Assembly: GCF_041146395.1 (NCBI RefSeq)
Contig: NC_090986.1
Coordinates: 49,078,001 to 49,142,000, forward strand
Reading direction: 5' to 3'
DNA length: 64,000 nucleotides
Origin: Eulemur rufifrons
Taxonomy: Eukaryota; Chordata; Mammalia; Primates; Lemuridae
Under the pieces are notes generated by a model. The model saw only the letters and a list, made by a program, of their open reading frames with translations. It searched no databases and had not been told where the DNA came from. The stretch's first letter is position 1. Each line of letters starts with the position of its first letter. The position numbers and the translations under genes were made by a program. This document shows, one piece after another, positions 47,031 to 57,454 of the stretch.

Positions 47031-48193
47031 TGACTGCTGTTGCCAAGATCCTAAAAATTTAGTGAATTCACATCCAGGAAGAAGAATTATCTTTATATTG
47101 TCTCACTGTCCCCATCTGCTTCACTTTTTCTATAGAGAAAAGCAAGAAGACAGATGTAGAAGCAGGAATCCACTCTAGAAAAATTAAATATTTAACAAAA
47201 AAGGATGCCAAGTAATTTATATAGAAATTAGCAGTTTACATGGCATTACCCACTTTTTATTTCTCAGCTACATTTTTTTTTGCCTTATGAAGATAGGCTT
47301 TTAATTATACCCATAAGAATGAATTTACTTTGTATTAAACATTGTCCTTCAATGGCACACTAAAACAAGTTTAGCTTTCCTCGATAGCATAGATTCGTGT
47401 TCATTATCTATGCCACTACAAGGCGTATTTTCAAGATCATATGATGCCTTTCATTAACAAGATATCTAAATATTTTAAAATTGTATGGCAATGTAAAGTT
47501 ACATTTTGAACAATATTTTAAAATTGCATTTCTCAGTTCCTTGAATCCAGATTTTCTTCTCATTTTCATGTTCACATAGATGTGTATTTACATAAATCAT
47601 AATCTTTTCTACACAGATTTACACAGATAAACTATTCCATATGACTTAAAGTCCAGTTGTAAGAAAAGTCATTAAGGAATATAAATAAGGTGGTGAGGTT
47701 TTTAAAAATAACAAAAAAATATGCAGACTTTTTGGACAAATATATTTTCTCAAATAAAATGAAATTTTGAATAAAGATTCTTGATAACAAAATGAACAGC
47801 AATGCATGCTCTTGTTGCATAATTACTTTTTCCAGAATCAAATCTATCTTTAAAAAAATAATTTTCATAAAATAAATTTTGATAGTGAAAATTTATATAT
47901 ACAGAGAATACTAAATAATGCATTGGGTAACATCCTTATGTTAACAGTAAATTCAGAGACAGATTTAATGTAGTAATCTTTATAGCTGCTATCAGTGAAA
48001 CTTGATATTATCATTATAATTAGAAACAATATTTTCCAATTATTGGGAAGGTAGCATCAAGATTGAAGGCCGTGTGTTCTAGTTCTCCTTGCCCAATAAA
48101 AATGAGAGTATGCCTGAAAAACAAATATATAACAAATATAGAGGCTATAGAATGCTATTATTAGTGATTCTTACTTTTTATTAACTCAAGAAA

Positions 48194-48372
48194 TATGTGG
48201 CATAGTGGTTAAAAGCCTGGTGTTTGAAATTCAAAAATTGGGTTCAAGTTTTTTAAGTTCTATATACATTTTACCTTAGATACTTACAACTTCTGGAAAC
48301 TTTAATATCTGCATATTTAAAACTCCTGTCTCATGGGAGTATTGTAGAGATTCAATTAGAAAAGTTTATTTT
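48194..48372 (+). repeat. MIR SINE
   Basis: The order 'tggcatagtggttaaaagcc', 'tggtgtttgaaattcaaaaa', 'ttgggttcaagtttttt' and 'ctcatgggagtattgtagag' is the MIR order from its tRNA-derived head to the 3' part. Confidence 0.7.
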
Positions 48373-49277
48373 GACAATTATTTCTAAATATCAACAAAAG
48401 TGAATTTAATAATAAAATATATATGCTGAAGGATTACTACAGGGAATCACAGCAGTAGGATAGGCAAAATTACTAGGAATAAATGATGCCTTAAAAAATA
48501 GGAGTTGATAATGTACTACAAAACTGATTATATATTTGGTACATTGCTGATCACATATTTAATTCAATGCCAATTACTGCATATACATATATATACATAT
48601 ATATATATATATATCATGCCTACATTAAATAGAAGTTACCACTTGTCTCTCATTTTGTATGTTTGGTTCTAGACCTAAGTATTTATTTATTTAAAACATA
48701 GTTTCTATTATATTCTTGTCAATGAAAAGTTATTCTCATTACACAAATATGATTTAATAACTCAAATGGTACTTTTGACAATGTCTCATATATGTAACTA
48801 TAATTGAAAAAATTAAAAATGTAAAAGATTGAAAAATTTTAAAAATAAAATTCAATAAGAACATTTCTAACAACTTAAAATTATGATTTAAAAAAATTTT
48901 GGCCCTAGTTTATTTTGGCCTTTATTATCTATATTTCCTTAAATATATGATTTATTCTTTTGTTTTAAAGTGTTTATATTGTGCAAGTCTTGAGTTGTTT
49001 AAGGAGGCTTCTCCTCTGTCATTAAATTTATTAAGTCCATTTCATAAGAAAGAGCAAATTCTACTTAAATAAATGAAAATTTATTATAACATCACAAGTC
49101 AACCCTAATCAATATGTCTGTTCTATATAGCTCAATTATTCATATATGCTAACAAGTGGAAACTGATTCTAATGCTATGCAAGTGGAAACTATTCTTCAA
49201 TGAGGGTAAATGCACAGTATGGCTGGCTTTGAGGATTAGGGTGGAAAGGAAGAAATAGTCTGCCAATCATCAAAGAT
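48373..49277. other. No recognised gene; AT-rich with a TA microsatellite
   Basis: A (TA)n-rich run lies at 48579-48614. Nothing else nameable. Confidence 0.45.
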
Positions 49278-49293
49278 GAAAAAAGCACTGACA
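49278..49293 (+). repeat. Target-site duplication, left copy
   Basis: GAAAAAAGCACTGACA, repeated exactly at 49637-49652, brackets the Alu. Confidence 0.97.
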
Positions 49294-49636
49294 GGCCGGG
49301 CGCGGTGGCTCACGCCTGTAATCCTACCACTCTGGGAGGCCGAGGTGGGCAGATCGTTTGAGCTCAGGAGTTCGAGACCAGCCTGAGCAAGAGCGAGACC
49401 CCATCTCTACTAAAAATAGAAAGAAATTATATGGACAGCTAAAAATATATATAGAAAAAAAATTAGCCGGGCATGGTGGTGCATGCCTGTAGTCCCAGCT
49501 ACTTGGGAGGCTGAGACAGGAGGATCGCTTGAGCTCAGGAGTTTGAGGTTGCTGTGAGCTAGGCTAACGCCATGGCACTCACTCTAGCCTGGGCAACAGA
49601 GTGAGACTCTGTCAAAAAAAAAAAAAAAGAAAGAAA
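49294..49636 (+). mobile_element. Alu SINE, youngest in the window, lemur-type
   Basis: The start 'ggccgggcgcggtggctcac' is intact and CpG-rich, which points to a recent insertion. The left arm is followed by a lengthened linker (about 49419-49466), with 'aaaaatagaaagaaattata' then 'gctaaaaatatatatagaaa'. The right arm contains 'gctgtgagctaggctaacgc', close to the form I know from lemur Alus. The tail is A-rich with AAAG units. Perfect 16-bp duplications flank it. The left-arm Pol III promoter region is intact by eye. Frames across it are Alu-derived. Confidence 0.98.
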
Positions 49637-49652
49637 GAAAAAAGCACTGACA
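49637..49652 (+). repeat. Target-site duplication, right copy
   Basis: Identical over 16 bases to 49278-49293. Confidence 0.97.
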
Positions 49653-50049
49653 GCATGAATATTCTGACTTTGGCTACAATGACATTTGGTAAAAAATAAG
49701 AGTTGTCCAAAATATCCCCAAATGTAATAAGCTGTCCTGGCAGGTACTGAGTTAATCCTCTGGCTTTCCTGATCTTGAAACACACGTTGTATAAACACTT
49801 GTTGGGGACAGTGTATGGGAGATTTAAAATTGATTAAATGGCAGAACTAGATGATCTGAAAAGCTTCTACATTCTTACCTATTACAACCCCGCACCTGAA
49901 TGCCTGTAACTCTACCCTCCAGCCTTCATAATGAATAATCTCAGTAGCAGGAAAAGAGATCTCCCAACTACAGTCTTGTCCTTGCTTCAATCCATTTTGC
50001 ACGTTGCTCTCCATATTGCTGCCAGAATAATATTTCCAAAACAATAATA
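49653..50049. other. No recognised feature
   Basis: Short flank between an Alu and an L2. No gene seen. Confidence 0.4.
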
Positions 50050-50585
50050 TGACTATGTCATGACCCTTCCCCTATCCTCCAAATTTTCTTTCTATTGTTT
50101 TCCTTGCTTATAGCACAATACATACTTTAAAGCGTGTCTAACAAGGCCCTCCAGCTTCAGGATTCATCAATTTTTCACCCATGCCAAATGCTCTAATCTC
50201 AGCCATGCTGGACTATATGATATTTGCTGAATGTGTAATATTCTCTAAAACTTAATACCTTCTCTAGATTGTTTTTCCTCTCTGTACATTAGGCAAATCC
50301 AAAAAGACTCATCAGGCATTCATAGAATGCTACCCCTCTGGAAAGCTTCTGTGACAGCTCTTTATGCAGTTAGGGCTTCCTTCTGCGAGCCCATTAATAC
50401 TCTGTGCATATTTTCTTTATAGCACACATTGCATTATAATTGTTTGAGTATGTGTTTGCTGTCCTACTTAAATATGAGCTTTTACAGTGTAGGTTTTTTT
50501 TTTTTTTTTACTCTTTTACTTCATTATTTCAGCAGAATGCCATGCATATATAGTAAGCTCTCAGTCAGTATTTGGTGAATAAGCT
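50050..50585 (+). repeat. L2 LINE, 3' region, sense
   Basis: A fairly long L2 3' piece, in order: 'taacaaggccctccagcttc', 'tctcagccatgctggac', 'gggcttccttctgcgagc', 'tatagcacacattgcattat', 'aaatatgagcttttacag', then 'agtatttggtgaataagc'. A 16-T run at about 50496 lies inside it. Confidence 0.68.
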
Positions 50586-50854
50586 ATCATCCAAAATCTT
50601 ATTACTCTTCATTTGCTTTGCTAATAATGAAGATTTTTATGTGAACAATACTTATAGATGGAATGATTGTGATAATGTAATATACCAGTCAAATAAAATT
50701 TGGATCTGTGACTACTACACAAATAGAGTAGTTGTGGAGGATACAGTTAAATTTCTTTTAACAATAGTCCAAATGTATCCTTTGGAACAAATTGGATGAC
50801 TACTCAAGAAATAGAAGGCTGAGTACACAAGTAATTTTTTTTTCCCCACATACA
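50586..50854. other. No recognised feature
   Basis: Spacer between L2 and L1. Nothing nameable. Confidence 0.4.
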
Positions 50855-51338
50855 GCCAACTGAGCTTTGAAAAAGCAGTCAACAATATACACTGGAAAAA
50901 AGAATCCCTAGTCAATAAATGGTGCTGGGAAAATTGTATAGCCACATGCAGAAGAATAAAACAGGATGCATATCCCTCCACACTTACTAAAATTAATTCA
51001 AGATGAATAAAGAACTTAAATGTAAAGCATGAAACCATAAGAATTCTAGAAGAAAATGTAGGAAAAACTCTTCCAGAAATTGGCCTAGGAAAAGAATTTA
51101 TGAAGTTCCCAAAAGAAATCACACCACCAACAAAAATAAGTAAGTGAGACTTGATTAAATTAAAAAGCTTCTGCACAGCCAAGGAAATAATTAACAGAGC
51201 AAATAGACAACCTACAGAATGGGAGAAAGAATTCCCAAGCTATACATCTGATAAACGACTAATAATCAGAATCTACAAAGAATTCAAGCAAATTAGTGAG
51301 AAAAAAAAATGAGACAACCCTATTAAAAAGTGGGCAAA
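50855..51338 (+). mobile_element. L1 fragment, ORF2 C-terminal third, sense, lacking 3' end
   Basis: The sequence 'acagccaactgagctttg', 'aataaatggtgctgggaaaa', 'atagccacatgcagaagaat', 'agacaacctacagaatggg' and 'tattaaaaagtgggcaaa' is L1 ORF2 downstream of the reverse transcriptase. It stops abruptly at 51338, before the rest of ORF2 and the 3' UTR, where an oppositely oriented L1 begins. Stops and frameshifts interrupt it. The minus-strand frame at 50715-51182 is antisense shadow. Confidence 0.92.
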
Positions 51339-53415
51339 TTGTGCTGTGATAAACATTGGAGTACAGGTATCTTAAAAAAAAAAAAAAAAAATGACTTCTT
51401 TTCCTTTGGGTAAATACCCAGCAGTGGGATTGCTAGATTGAATGGTAGATCAACATTTATTTCATTGAGGAATCTCCATACTGTTTCCCATAGAGGTTGT
51501 ACTAATTTGCATTCCCATCAACAATGTAAAAAGCATTCCTTTCTCTCTGTAGTCACACCAGCAACTATTGTTTTTGATTTTTTAGTAATGGGCATTCTTA
51601 TAGGGGTAAGGTGGTATGTCATTGCAGTTTTAATTTGCATTTCCCTGATGATTAGTGATGTTGAGCATTTTTTCATGTTTATTGGGCATTTATCTATCTT
51701 CTTTTGAAAAACTTCCATTCATGTCTTTTGCCCACGTTTTGAATGGGTCTGTTTTTTTTCTTGCTGATGTATTTGAGTTGTTTGTAGATTCTGAACATTT
51801 GTCCTTTGCCAGATGTATAGTTTACAAATATTTTCTCCCAAAGACTTAGGTGTCTTAGTCATAAAATCTTGTCCTAAGCTAATATCTAGAAGAGTTTTCC
51901 TATGTTTTTCTCTAGAATTTTTATGGTTTCATCCCTTACATTTAATTCTTTTATACATGTTGAATTAATTTTTTATATGACAAGAAATAGGGATCCTGTT
52001 CATTATTCTGAATGTGGTTTTCCAGTATTCCCAGCACCATTTATTGAATAGAGCTTCCTTTTCCCAGCATATGTTGCTGTCTGCTTTGTCAAAGATCAGT
52101 TGGCCACAGCTATATGGTTTTCTTTCTGGGTTCTCCATCTGTTCCACTTGTCTATGTTTCTACTTTTATAAACGTGCTATGCTGTTTTGGTTACTTTAAG
52201 CTGGTGGTATTACTTGAAGTCAGGTAATGTGATGCCTCCAGTTATTTTTTTTTTTTTTCTTTAATTTTTGCTTAGGATTGCTTGGTTATTCAGAGTCTTT
52301 TCTGATTCCAAATGAAGGGTAGGGTTATTTTTTCTAGTTCTATGAAATAAAACATTGATATGTTGATGGGAATTGTCTTGCATTTGTAAATCACTTTGGG
52401 AAGTGTGGACATTTTAACGATGTTGATTCTGTCAATCCATGAGCAAGGGATGTGTTTCCATTGCTTTGAGTCATCTGTGATTTCTTTCATCAGTGTTCTG
52501 TAGTTCTCCTTGTAGAGATCTTCCACCTCCTTGGTATATTCCTAGGTATTTTATTTTCTTTGTACTATTGTGAATGTTATTGAGTCCTTGATTTTACTCT
52601 CAGCTTGACTGTTATTAACACATAGTAATGCTACTTTTTTTTGTACATTGATTTTGTAAGCTGAAACATTGCTAAATTTATTTACCAATTCCAAGAGTCT
52701 TTTTTTGTGGCACTTTTAGGGTTTTCTAGATACAAGATCTATCATCAGCAAACAGGGATAGTTTGACCTCATCTTTCCCAATTTGGATGCCTTTTGTTTC
52801 TTTCTCTTGCCTGATTGCTCTGGCTAGGAATGCCAATACTGTGTTCAATAGATAATGTGACAGGGGACACTCTTGCCTTTTTCCAATTCTTAGGGGTATT
52901 CTTGCAACATTTTCCTACCCAGTATGATATTGTTTGTGGGCTTGTCTTATAGGCCTTTTATAATTTTGAGTTATGTTCCTTCTATGCCTAATTTTTTGAG
53001 GGTTTTTATCAGGAAAGAGTGCTGGATTTTATCAAATGTTTTTTCTGCATATACTGAGATGATCTTATGGACTTTGTTTTTGCATCTGTTTATGTGGCAA
53101 ATCACATTTACTGATTTGTGTATGTTAAACCTTGCCTCCATGGCATGAAACCCACTTGATCATGGCAAATTATCCATTTTATTTGTCATTGAATTTGGTT
53201 TTCTGGTATTTTTTGTGGATATTTTTTGCATCTATGTTCATAAGGCATATTAGTCTGTAGGTTACATTTTTTGTTGAGTTCTTTCCTGTCTTTGGTATCA
53301 AGGTGTTACTAGGTTCAATAAAATGAGTTAGGATGGATGTCCTCCTCAATTTTACTGAATAATTTCTGTAGGATAGGTACCATTTCTTCTTTTAGTTCTG
53401 GCAGAATTCAGTCTG
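51339..53415 (-). pseudogene. L1 ORF2 remnant (RT and C-terminal domains)
   Basis: Antisense blocks of L1 ORF2 are visible in order. They include the region of the 'AEFYQ'-type motif near 53400, the reverse-transcriptase region ('gttcataaggcatattagtc', 53239) through the thumb, and the C-terminal part ('agtgggattgctagattgaa', 51423). Many stops and shifts break it, so it makes no protein. About 90 bases are missing near 51850 relative to the sense L1 piece at 50855-51338. The 78-codon minus frame at 52290-52526 (with '[17 protein letters not shown]') is the best preserved part. Confidence 0.9.
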
Positions 53416-53440
53416 GTAAGATTGAGAGATCTTGGTGGGC

Positions 53441-53677
53441 ACCTGGACATGTCACAGGACTGCAGCCAGTGACAGAGTAGGTTGCAGGACCTTGACAGGT
53501 ACCTGGGCAAATTGCAGGATATTTGCTGGTGCCTAAGCTGGTCACTGGGTATTGGCAAGGACCTGTGAAGTTTATGTGATCTTGCTGGGTACCTGTGCAG
53601 GTGTGGGACATTGGTGGGCACCTGGACACACCAGGGCCTTGGCTGATGCCTGGGTGGGTTACAGAACCACAGCTGGT
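53441..53677 (-). repeat. 30-bp minisatellite, about eight units
   Basis: On the plus strand, units start with 'acctg' or 'gcct' at 53441, (53471), 53501, 53531, 53561, 53591, 53620 and 53648. Spacing is 30 bp for six steps, then 29 and 28. The unit is like 'acctgngcaggt', 'nacaggat', 'cttgctgggt'. Because 30 is a multiple of three, both minus-strand frames 53352-53813 and 53408-53743 stay open and encode a diverged 10-residue repeat. Confidence 0.88.
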
Positions 53678-54456
53678 GGTTGGTTGGCTCTTCTGGCCAC
53701 AGCAGCTGGGCCACCTGTGGCTGCCAGGCCTGGGGTGGTACATGATGCCCGATTGGGGATTTGCAGTTGCTGAAGTTCTCTCTGCCCATGTCCAATAGTG
53801 GCAGCTGTTGCATTGCTATTCAGGTGGCAATGGCAGCACTATTGAGATGGAAAGATGGTGAGGGCTGGTGGGTGCCTGCTCTGGTTAGTTCACTGGGAGT
53901 CAGCCTGTGGTGGGCCTTGAGGTGGTGTACAGCACCTAGTCACAGTGCATGTAAGAATGCCCCTGGCAGGGGTAACAGGGAGGCAGCTGGAGTGGAGCCA
54001 ACCCCTCTGCAGACTGGGCTTTCTAGGGCTGAGCGTGTCAATTGGAGTCTGTTGCAGTGACCTGGGACCAGAAGTTGGTGGGACTCTACTGTTCCTGATC
54101 TCCAGTGCAATGCTGATGTGGTTTCCAAGCAGCTCGCTGATCAGTTTAGAGGCCTGCTGTGGTGTGTAAAGCCCCTCACAGTTCAGATTTCAGTATCTGC
54201 TGGAGGAGCTTGGAGCCCCGATGGTCTCTCCCCTAACCCCTCCCCATGTGTGTATGCTTCCCCCAGATCTTGGTGTGCAGATCACCCCGCTTCTCTCTCC
54301 TCCTCTTTGGGTTTCTCCAGTCATTTTTCTGATGATTCACAACGCGGTCTCCAAGATGGTCCATCCATAGGTGAACCTCTACCTGTGACCTATGATCCAC
54401 TTCTTGAGAACAGTGAGTACAGGCTGCTTTTAGTACATCATCTTGGCTCTTCCCCC
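53678..54456 (-). promoter_or_regulatory. L1 5'-UTR-like region
   Basis: A GC-rich block, unlike the AT-rich surroundings, that ends at 54456 with the L1 5' start. In intact L1 this region is an internal Pol II promoter. Here it is an old copy and activity is not shown. Several short overlapping frames on both strands reflect base composition. Confidence 0.6.
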
Positions 54457-54593
54457 AGTATTTCTATTAACAGTCTGTTCAAGGCACACTCTTTAAAATT
54501 ATTCCAGCCTCTATGTAGTACCCAATTCTAAAGCCACTTCTGCATGTTTAATTATTTGTTACAGTGGCACTCCAATTCCAGGCACCAGAAATC

Positions 54594-54910
54594 TGTATTA
54601 GTTTCCTATAGGTTCTGTAACAAATTGCCACAAACTAAAGCCTACCTACATTCCTTGGTTTGTGGCCCGTTGTTCCATCTTCAAAGTCAGGAGCATGACA
54701 TCTTATTTTCTCTCTAGGCTTCCATTATCATACCACCTTACCTCTTTTTCTCAACCTCCTATGTCCCTTTTATAAGGACTCTTTGATTATATTGAGCCCA
54801 CCCATCTGAGATTCATAAACTCATTCACATTAAAAAGAGGTTTTTTATTTTTACTATTATTCTAGAAATTAGGATATAGGCAACTTTGAGGATTCATTAC
54901 TCATCCTTCC
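54594..54910 (-). mobile_element. MaLR-type LTR (MLT1-like), antisense
   Basis: The start 'tgtattagtttcctatagg', then 'aacaaattgccacaaact', 'attccttggtttgtggcc', 'cttttataaggactctttg' and 'ttgagcccacccatctga' are the complement of an MLT1-type LTR. The right part is degenerate. Confidence 0.6.
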
Positions 54911-55215
54911 ACAAAAAAGAAAGATTTATTGTGATTGCCCTGTCTTTGTTTCAGCACTATATTGTAATCACAGAAAGGTAAGGAGGGGGAAAGGGGGAGA
55001 TAACATGTTTTGTTTTAAAAATTTCTGGGCTATACAGAGCCACGTTCATATTTGAAAAACAAGAAACCACATCACCTAGAGATCCTGGACCCTGAAATGA
55101 GTATACTGGTTACAGTAGGATTTGAAGTTTTTTGTGTGCTTGTTTGTTTTCCGTAAGAAGGAAGTTGGTGAGTTCTATATATACAATAAAGAAAATAATA
55201 TTGACACTTCCCACC

Positions 55216-55218
<3 letters not shown>

Positions 55219-55248
<30 letters not shown>
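55219..55248. repeat. (CA)n microsatellite
   Basis: About 15 perfect CA units. Two overlapping plus-strand frames cross it and are artefacts. Confidence 0.96.
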
Positions 55249-55249
<1 letters not shown>

Positions 55250-55317
55250 ATCATTGGAGAACCTACCTGATGATCAGAATTTTGCAATCTGTTTTTGGTT
55301 CTTGGTGTGCTCTTGAC

Positions 55318-55844
55318 TGAAGAATGACCGGACACACCCATAGCAGAGCCACCATGAAACAAAGTTTACTGAGGAATAGCAAGGAAGGTTTATAGAGCAA
55401 GAGCAAAATACATTTGCCATAGATGATGAACAGGCCCCTGTTGTAACAAGAGGCTCTGGTTGGGGTCCTGTTTCATATTGTCTGGATTGGGTCCTCCTCT
55501 TGGTTTAAACGTCATCATTGAAGAACTCTGGTGCACAGTTAATGACATGAAAATTAGCCTTAGGGTACTTTAGGTCATTTTCCAGATCCTATGATGCCTG
55601 GGCTATCTGGTTCATGGGCTTAAGAATTCCCTGCATTCTTTTGCAGATTGGCAAGGCTTTCATGCCTCCTTCTCCCAGATGTGGCAATTGCTAGGGGCAG
55701 GATCAAGGTAGGGCAGCTCCAAGGTGAGTCACCCACCCTTGTCCTTTTTCCCCAGGTGTGTGGCAATTATTGGAGGCAGCACCAAGGTAGGGCTCCTGCT
55801 TTTGTCCCTAGGAGAGCCAGAGGTCTCTCACTATCTACCTAACA
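55318..55844 (-). mobile_element. Probable solitary retroviral LTR, antisense
   Basis: The block starts with TG and ends with CA (TGAAG...TAACA), about 527 bp long. On the minus strand it has a TATA-like 'gctctataaacc' (55399-55388) and about 25-30 bases later an 'agtaaa' variant polyadenylation signal, close to the end. Upstream, two copies of a segment starting 'tgtggcaatt' lie 79 bases apart (55680 and 55759), as in duplicated U3 enhancers. No gag, pol or env and no clear short duplication at the edges are seen. The family is not assigned. Confidence 0.5.
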
Positions 55845-55879
55845 TAATCATTTCCACCTTTATAGAAACGTAGGGAGAT

Positions 55880-56206
55880 TAAAATTTCAAGGCTCCCCTG
55901 ATGTGATATATGTCACTTCCACAACTGTCCTTCAACAATCACAGCAATCACTTTTTTTCTTCTATGCTAATTGGCTAAAAGAATGTAGAGATTCATTGGA
56001 GAATTCTGAGGAAGTCCTAGAAGATGATGATGTATGAGGAAAAAAGAGGCAGGCTCCATAAATATAACTTGAAAGACTACCCATGCAACACCTGATTGAA
56101 TTATTGTCATGAGTGAAAAATAAATTATTATTGTATTCAGGCAGTGAGATTTGGAGGATTGTTTGTTACTAAAACTAACATTTCTTATCTTGACTGATAC
56201 GCTATA
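55880..56206 (+). mobile_element. LTR-like remnant (MaLR type)
   Basis: The 3' part reads 'tgagtgaaaaataaattatt', 'gtattcaggcagtgagattt', 'ggaggattgtttgttac' and ends 'ttgactgatacgcta', which resembles a MaLR-class LTR end with its AATAAA signal. The 5' part is not recognised. Confidence 0.45.
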
Positions 56207-56239
56207 TTTCATTTCAGTATCCAGTTTTTTCTTTCTCAA

Positions 56240-57245
56240 ATATAAAAATGTTATTGATTTTTATTTCTAATTCTAATGATTATAGGTAAAATACTTTAAA
56301 TTGTTCATGTACACTACCATATTATTTGTGAATAATGACTTTTGTTTATTTTTTTCCAGTGATTATCCCTTTGTCTTAATCTTGTATTTCACTGGCTGGG
56401 CATGCTAGATCAATGTTGAATAGAAGTTCTGAGTCCTAATAGTAGGCTTCTTTGTCTTATTTTTGATATTAAATAAAACTAACATCTATATATAATATCT
56501 GATATATATTTCACTCTGGCATTTCTTGTAACATGCCTTTAATTAGATTTTTTAGTATAAGGAAGTTCTTTTCTAATTTTATTTTAATAAAAATACTTCT
56601 AAAAATAATAAAAATGCATAGAATTCTACTAGATGTTTCTTTGTCATATATTGTTATAATAATATATTTCTTAGTTTATTTGTTGCTGTGAATTCTATTC
56701 AGTGATTTTCTAATGTTCATCCAACCAATCTGCTTCCTGGAATAAACTCAACTAGGTTATGATGTATTATTTTTCAAATATATTGCTGGATTTTATTTTC
56801 TTGGATTTTATTTAGAATTTTTACATCCAGTATCATGAGTATTTTTAGAGACTAGCATAATTTTTTCATGGTATTGTCTTATTAACTTTTAACATTCTGA
56901 GGCATCTGTTCATATCGCTTTTGCTCATTGTATCCTCTTAATAACTTTTTAAGGTCTTGAGAATCTATAGTTATATTTCCTGTTTCATTCCTAACATTGT
57001 TTATGTGTGCCTACTCGCTTTTTTTCTTGATCAGTCTCACCAGAAGCTTGTCAGTTTTATTAGACTTTCAAAGAAACAACTTTGGCTTTGTTGACAGCAA
57101 CCATATGTTTGATTTCTGTTTTATTACTTTCTACTCTTATCTTGACTATTTTCCTCTAATTTCTTTTAGGTTTGTTTTCCTGGTCTTTTATTAATTTCTT
57201 AGGAAGTATGCTCTGCTCAGCTCATTATTTTTCTTTTCTAATATA
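56240..57245 (-). mobile_element. Ancient L1M ORF2 remnant, antisense
   Basis: Antisense blocks of old L1 ORF2 are seen in order: 'caatgttgaatagaagttc', 'ggcttctttgtcttatttt', 'cttcctggaataaactcaac', 'agtctcaccagaagcttg', 'tcagttttattagacttt' and 'caaagaaacaactttggc'. It is far more diverged than the L1 at 51339-54456. No frame is intact. Confidence 0.68.
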
Positions 57246-57284
57246 AACATTTAAGATAGACATCAGGGAAGATTTCCCATAAAT

Positions 57285-57454
57285 AGGCAGAATGTGAGTA
57301 TTTTAAGTTCTACAGGCCACATATGGACTCTGTTGAATATCTTTACATTGTTTTAAACCCTTTAAAATTGTTCAAAAAAATCCTTACCCCAATGCCTGTG
57401 CAAAAACAGTAATAAGATTATTTTGACCAATAAACCACAGTTTGCTGACCCCTG
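57285..57454. repeat. hAT-type DNA transposon-like fragment, family not assigned
   Basis: The stretch holds 'ggcagaatgtgagtatttta', 'gttctacaggccacatatgg', 'gactctgttgaatatc' and a terminal 'cacagtttgctgacccctg'. This recalls a non-autonomous hAT repeat that ends in 'gtttgccgacccctg'. Confidence 0.42.

Larger units (their letters stand above)
45710..48193. other. No recognised gene; AT-rich
   Basis: About 2.5 kb without a named transposon. It holds a bracketed A-rich tract (46257-46311) and a hairpin with direct repeats (46976-47030), listed separately. The minus frames at 46680-46907 and 47632-47868 look like AT-rich noise. Confidence 0.4.
51339..54456 (-). mobile_element. Internally deleted L1, antisense (5' UTR joined to ORF2)
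   Basis: Read on the minus strand, the element starts at 54456 with GGGGGAAGAGCCAAGATGAT, very close to the start of primate L1 5' UTRs. About 780 bases of GC-rich 5'-UTR-like DNA follow, then a 30-bp tandem repeat (53677-53441), then at about 53415 the middle of the ORF2 reverse-transcriptase region. ORF2 runs to 51339 and stops before the 3' UTR. ORF1, the endonuclease domain and the first part of the reverse transcriptase are missing. It abuts an oppositely oriented L1 piece at 51338/51339. The element cannot be autonomous. Confidence 0.88.

Noticed and set aside
50715..51182. 155-codon minus-strand open frame, the longest in the window
   Set aside because: Its right-hand part is the antisense strand of L1 ORF2; no protein family is apparent.
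53441..53677. Regular repeat spacing as a possible CRISPR array
   Set aside because: The units are directly adjacent with no unique spacers, and the host is a mammal.
53352..53813. 153-codon minus-strand open frame
   Set aside because: It spans the 30-bp tandem repeat and runs into out-of-frame L1 ORF2. The openness follows from a unit length divisible by three, and a second frame is open as well.
53420..54456. GC-rich block as an SVA-type VNTR element or a CpG island
   Set aside because: CpG is not abundant, no Alu-like or retroviral SVA parts adjoin it, and its end matches an L1 5' start.
54118..54531. 137-codon plus-strand open frame
   Set aside because: It is antisense to the GC-rich L1 5'-UTR-like region and has no protein signature.
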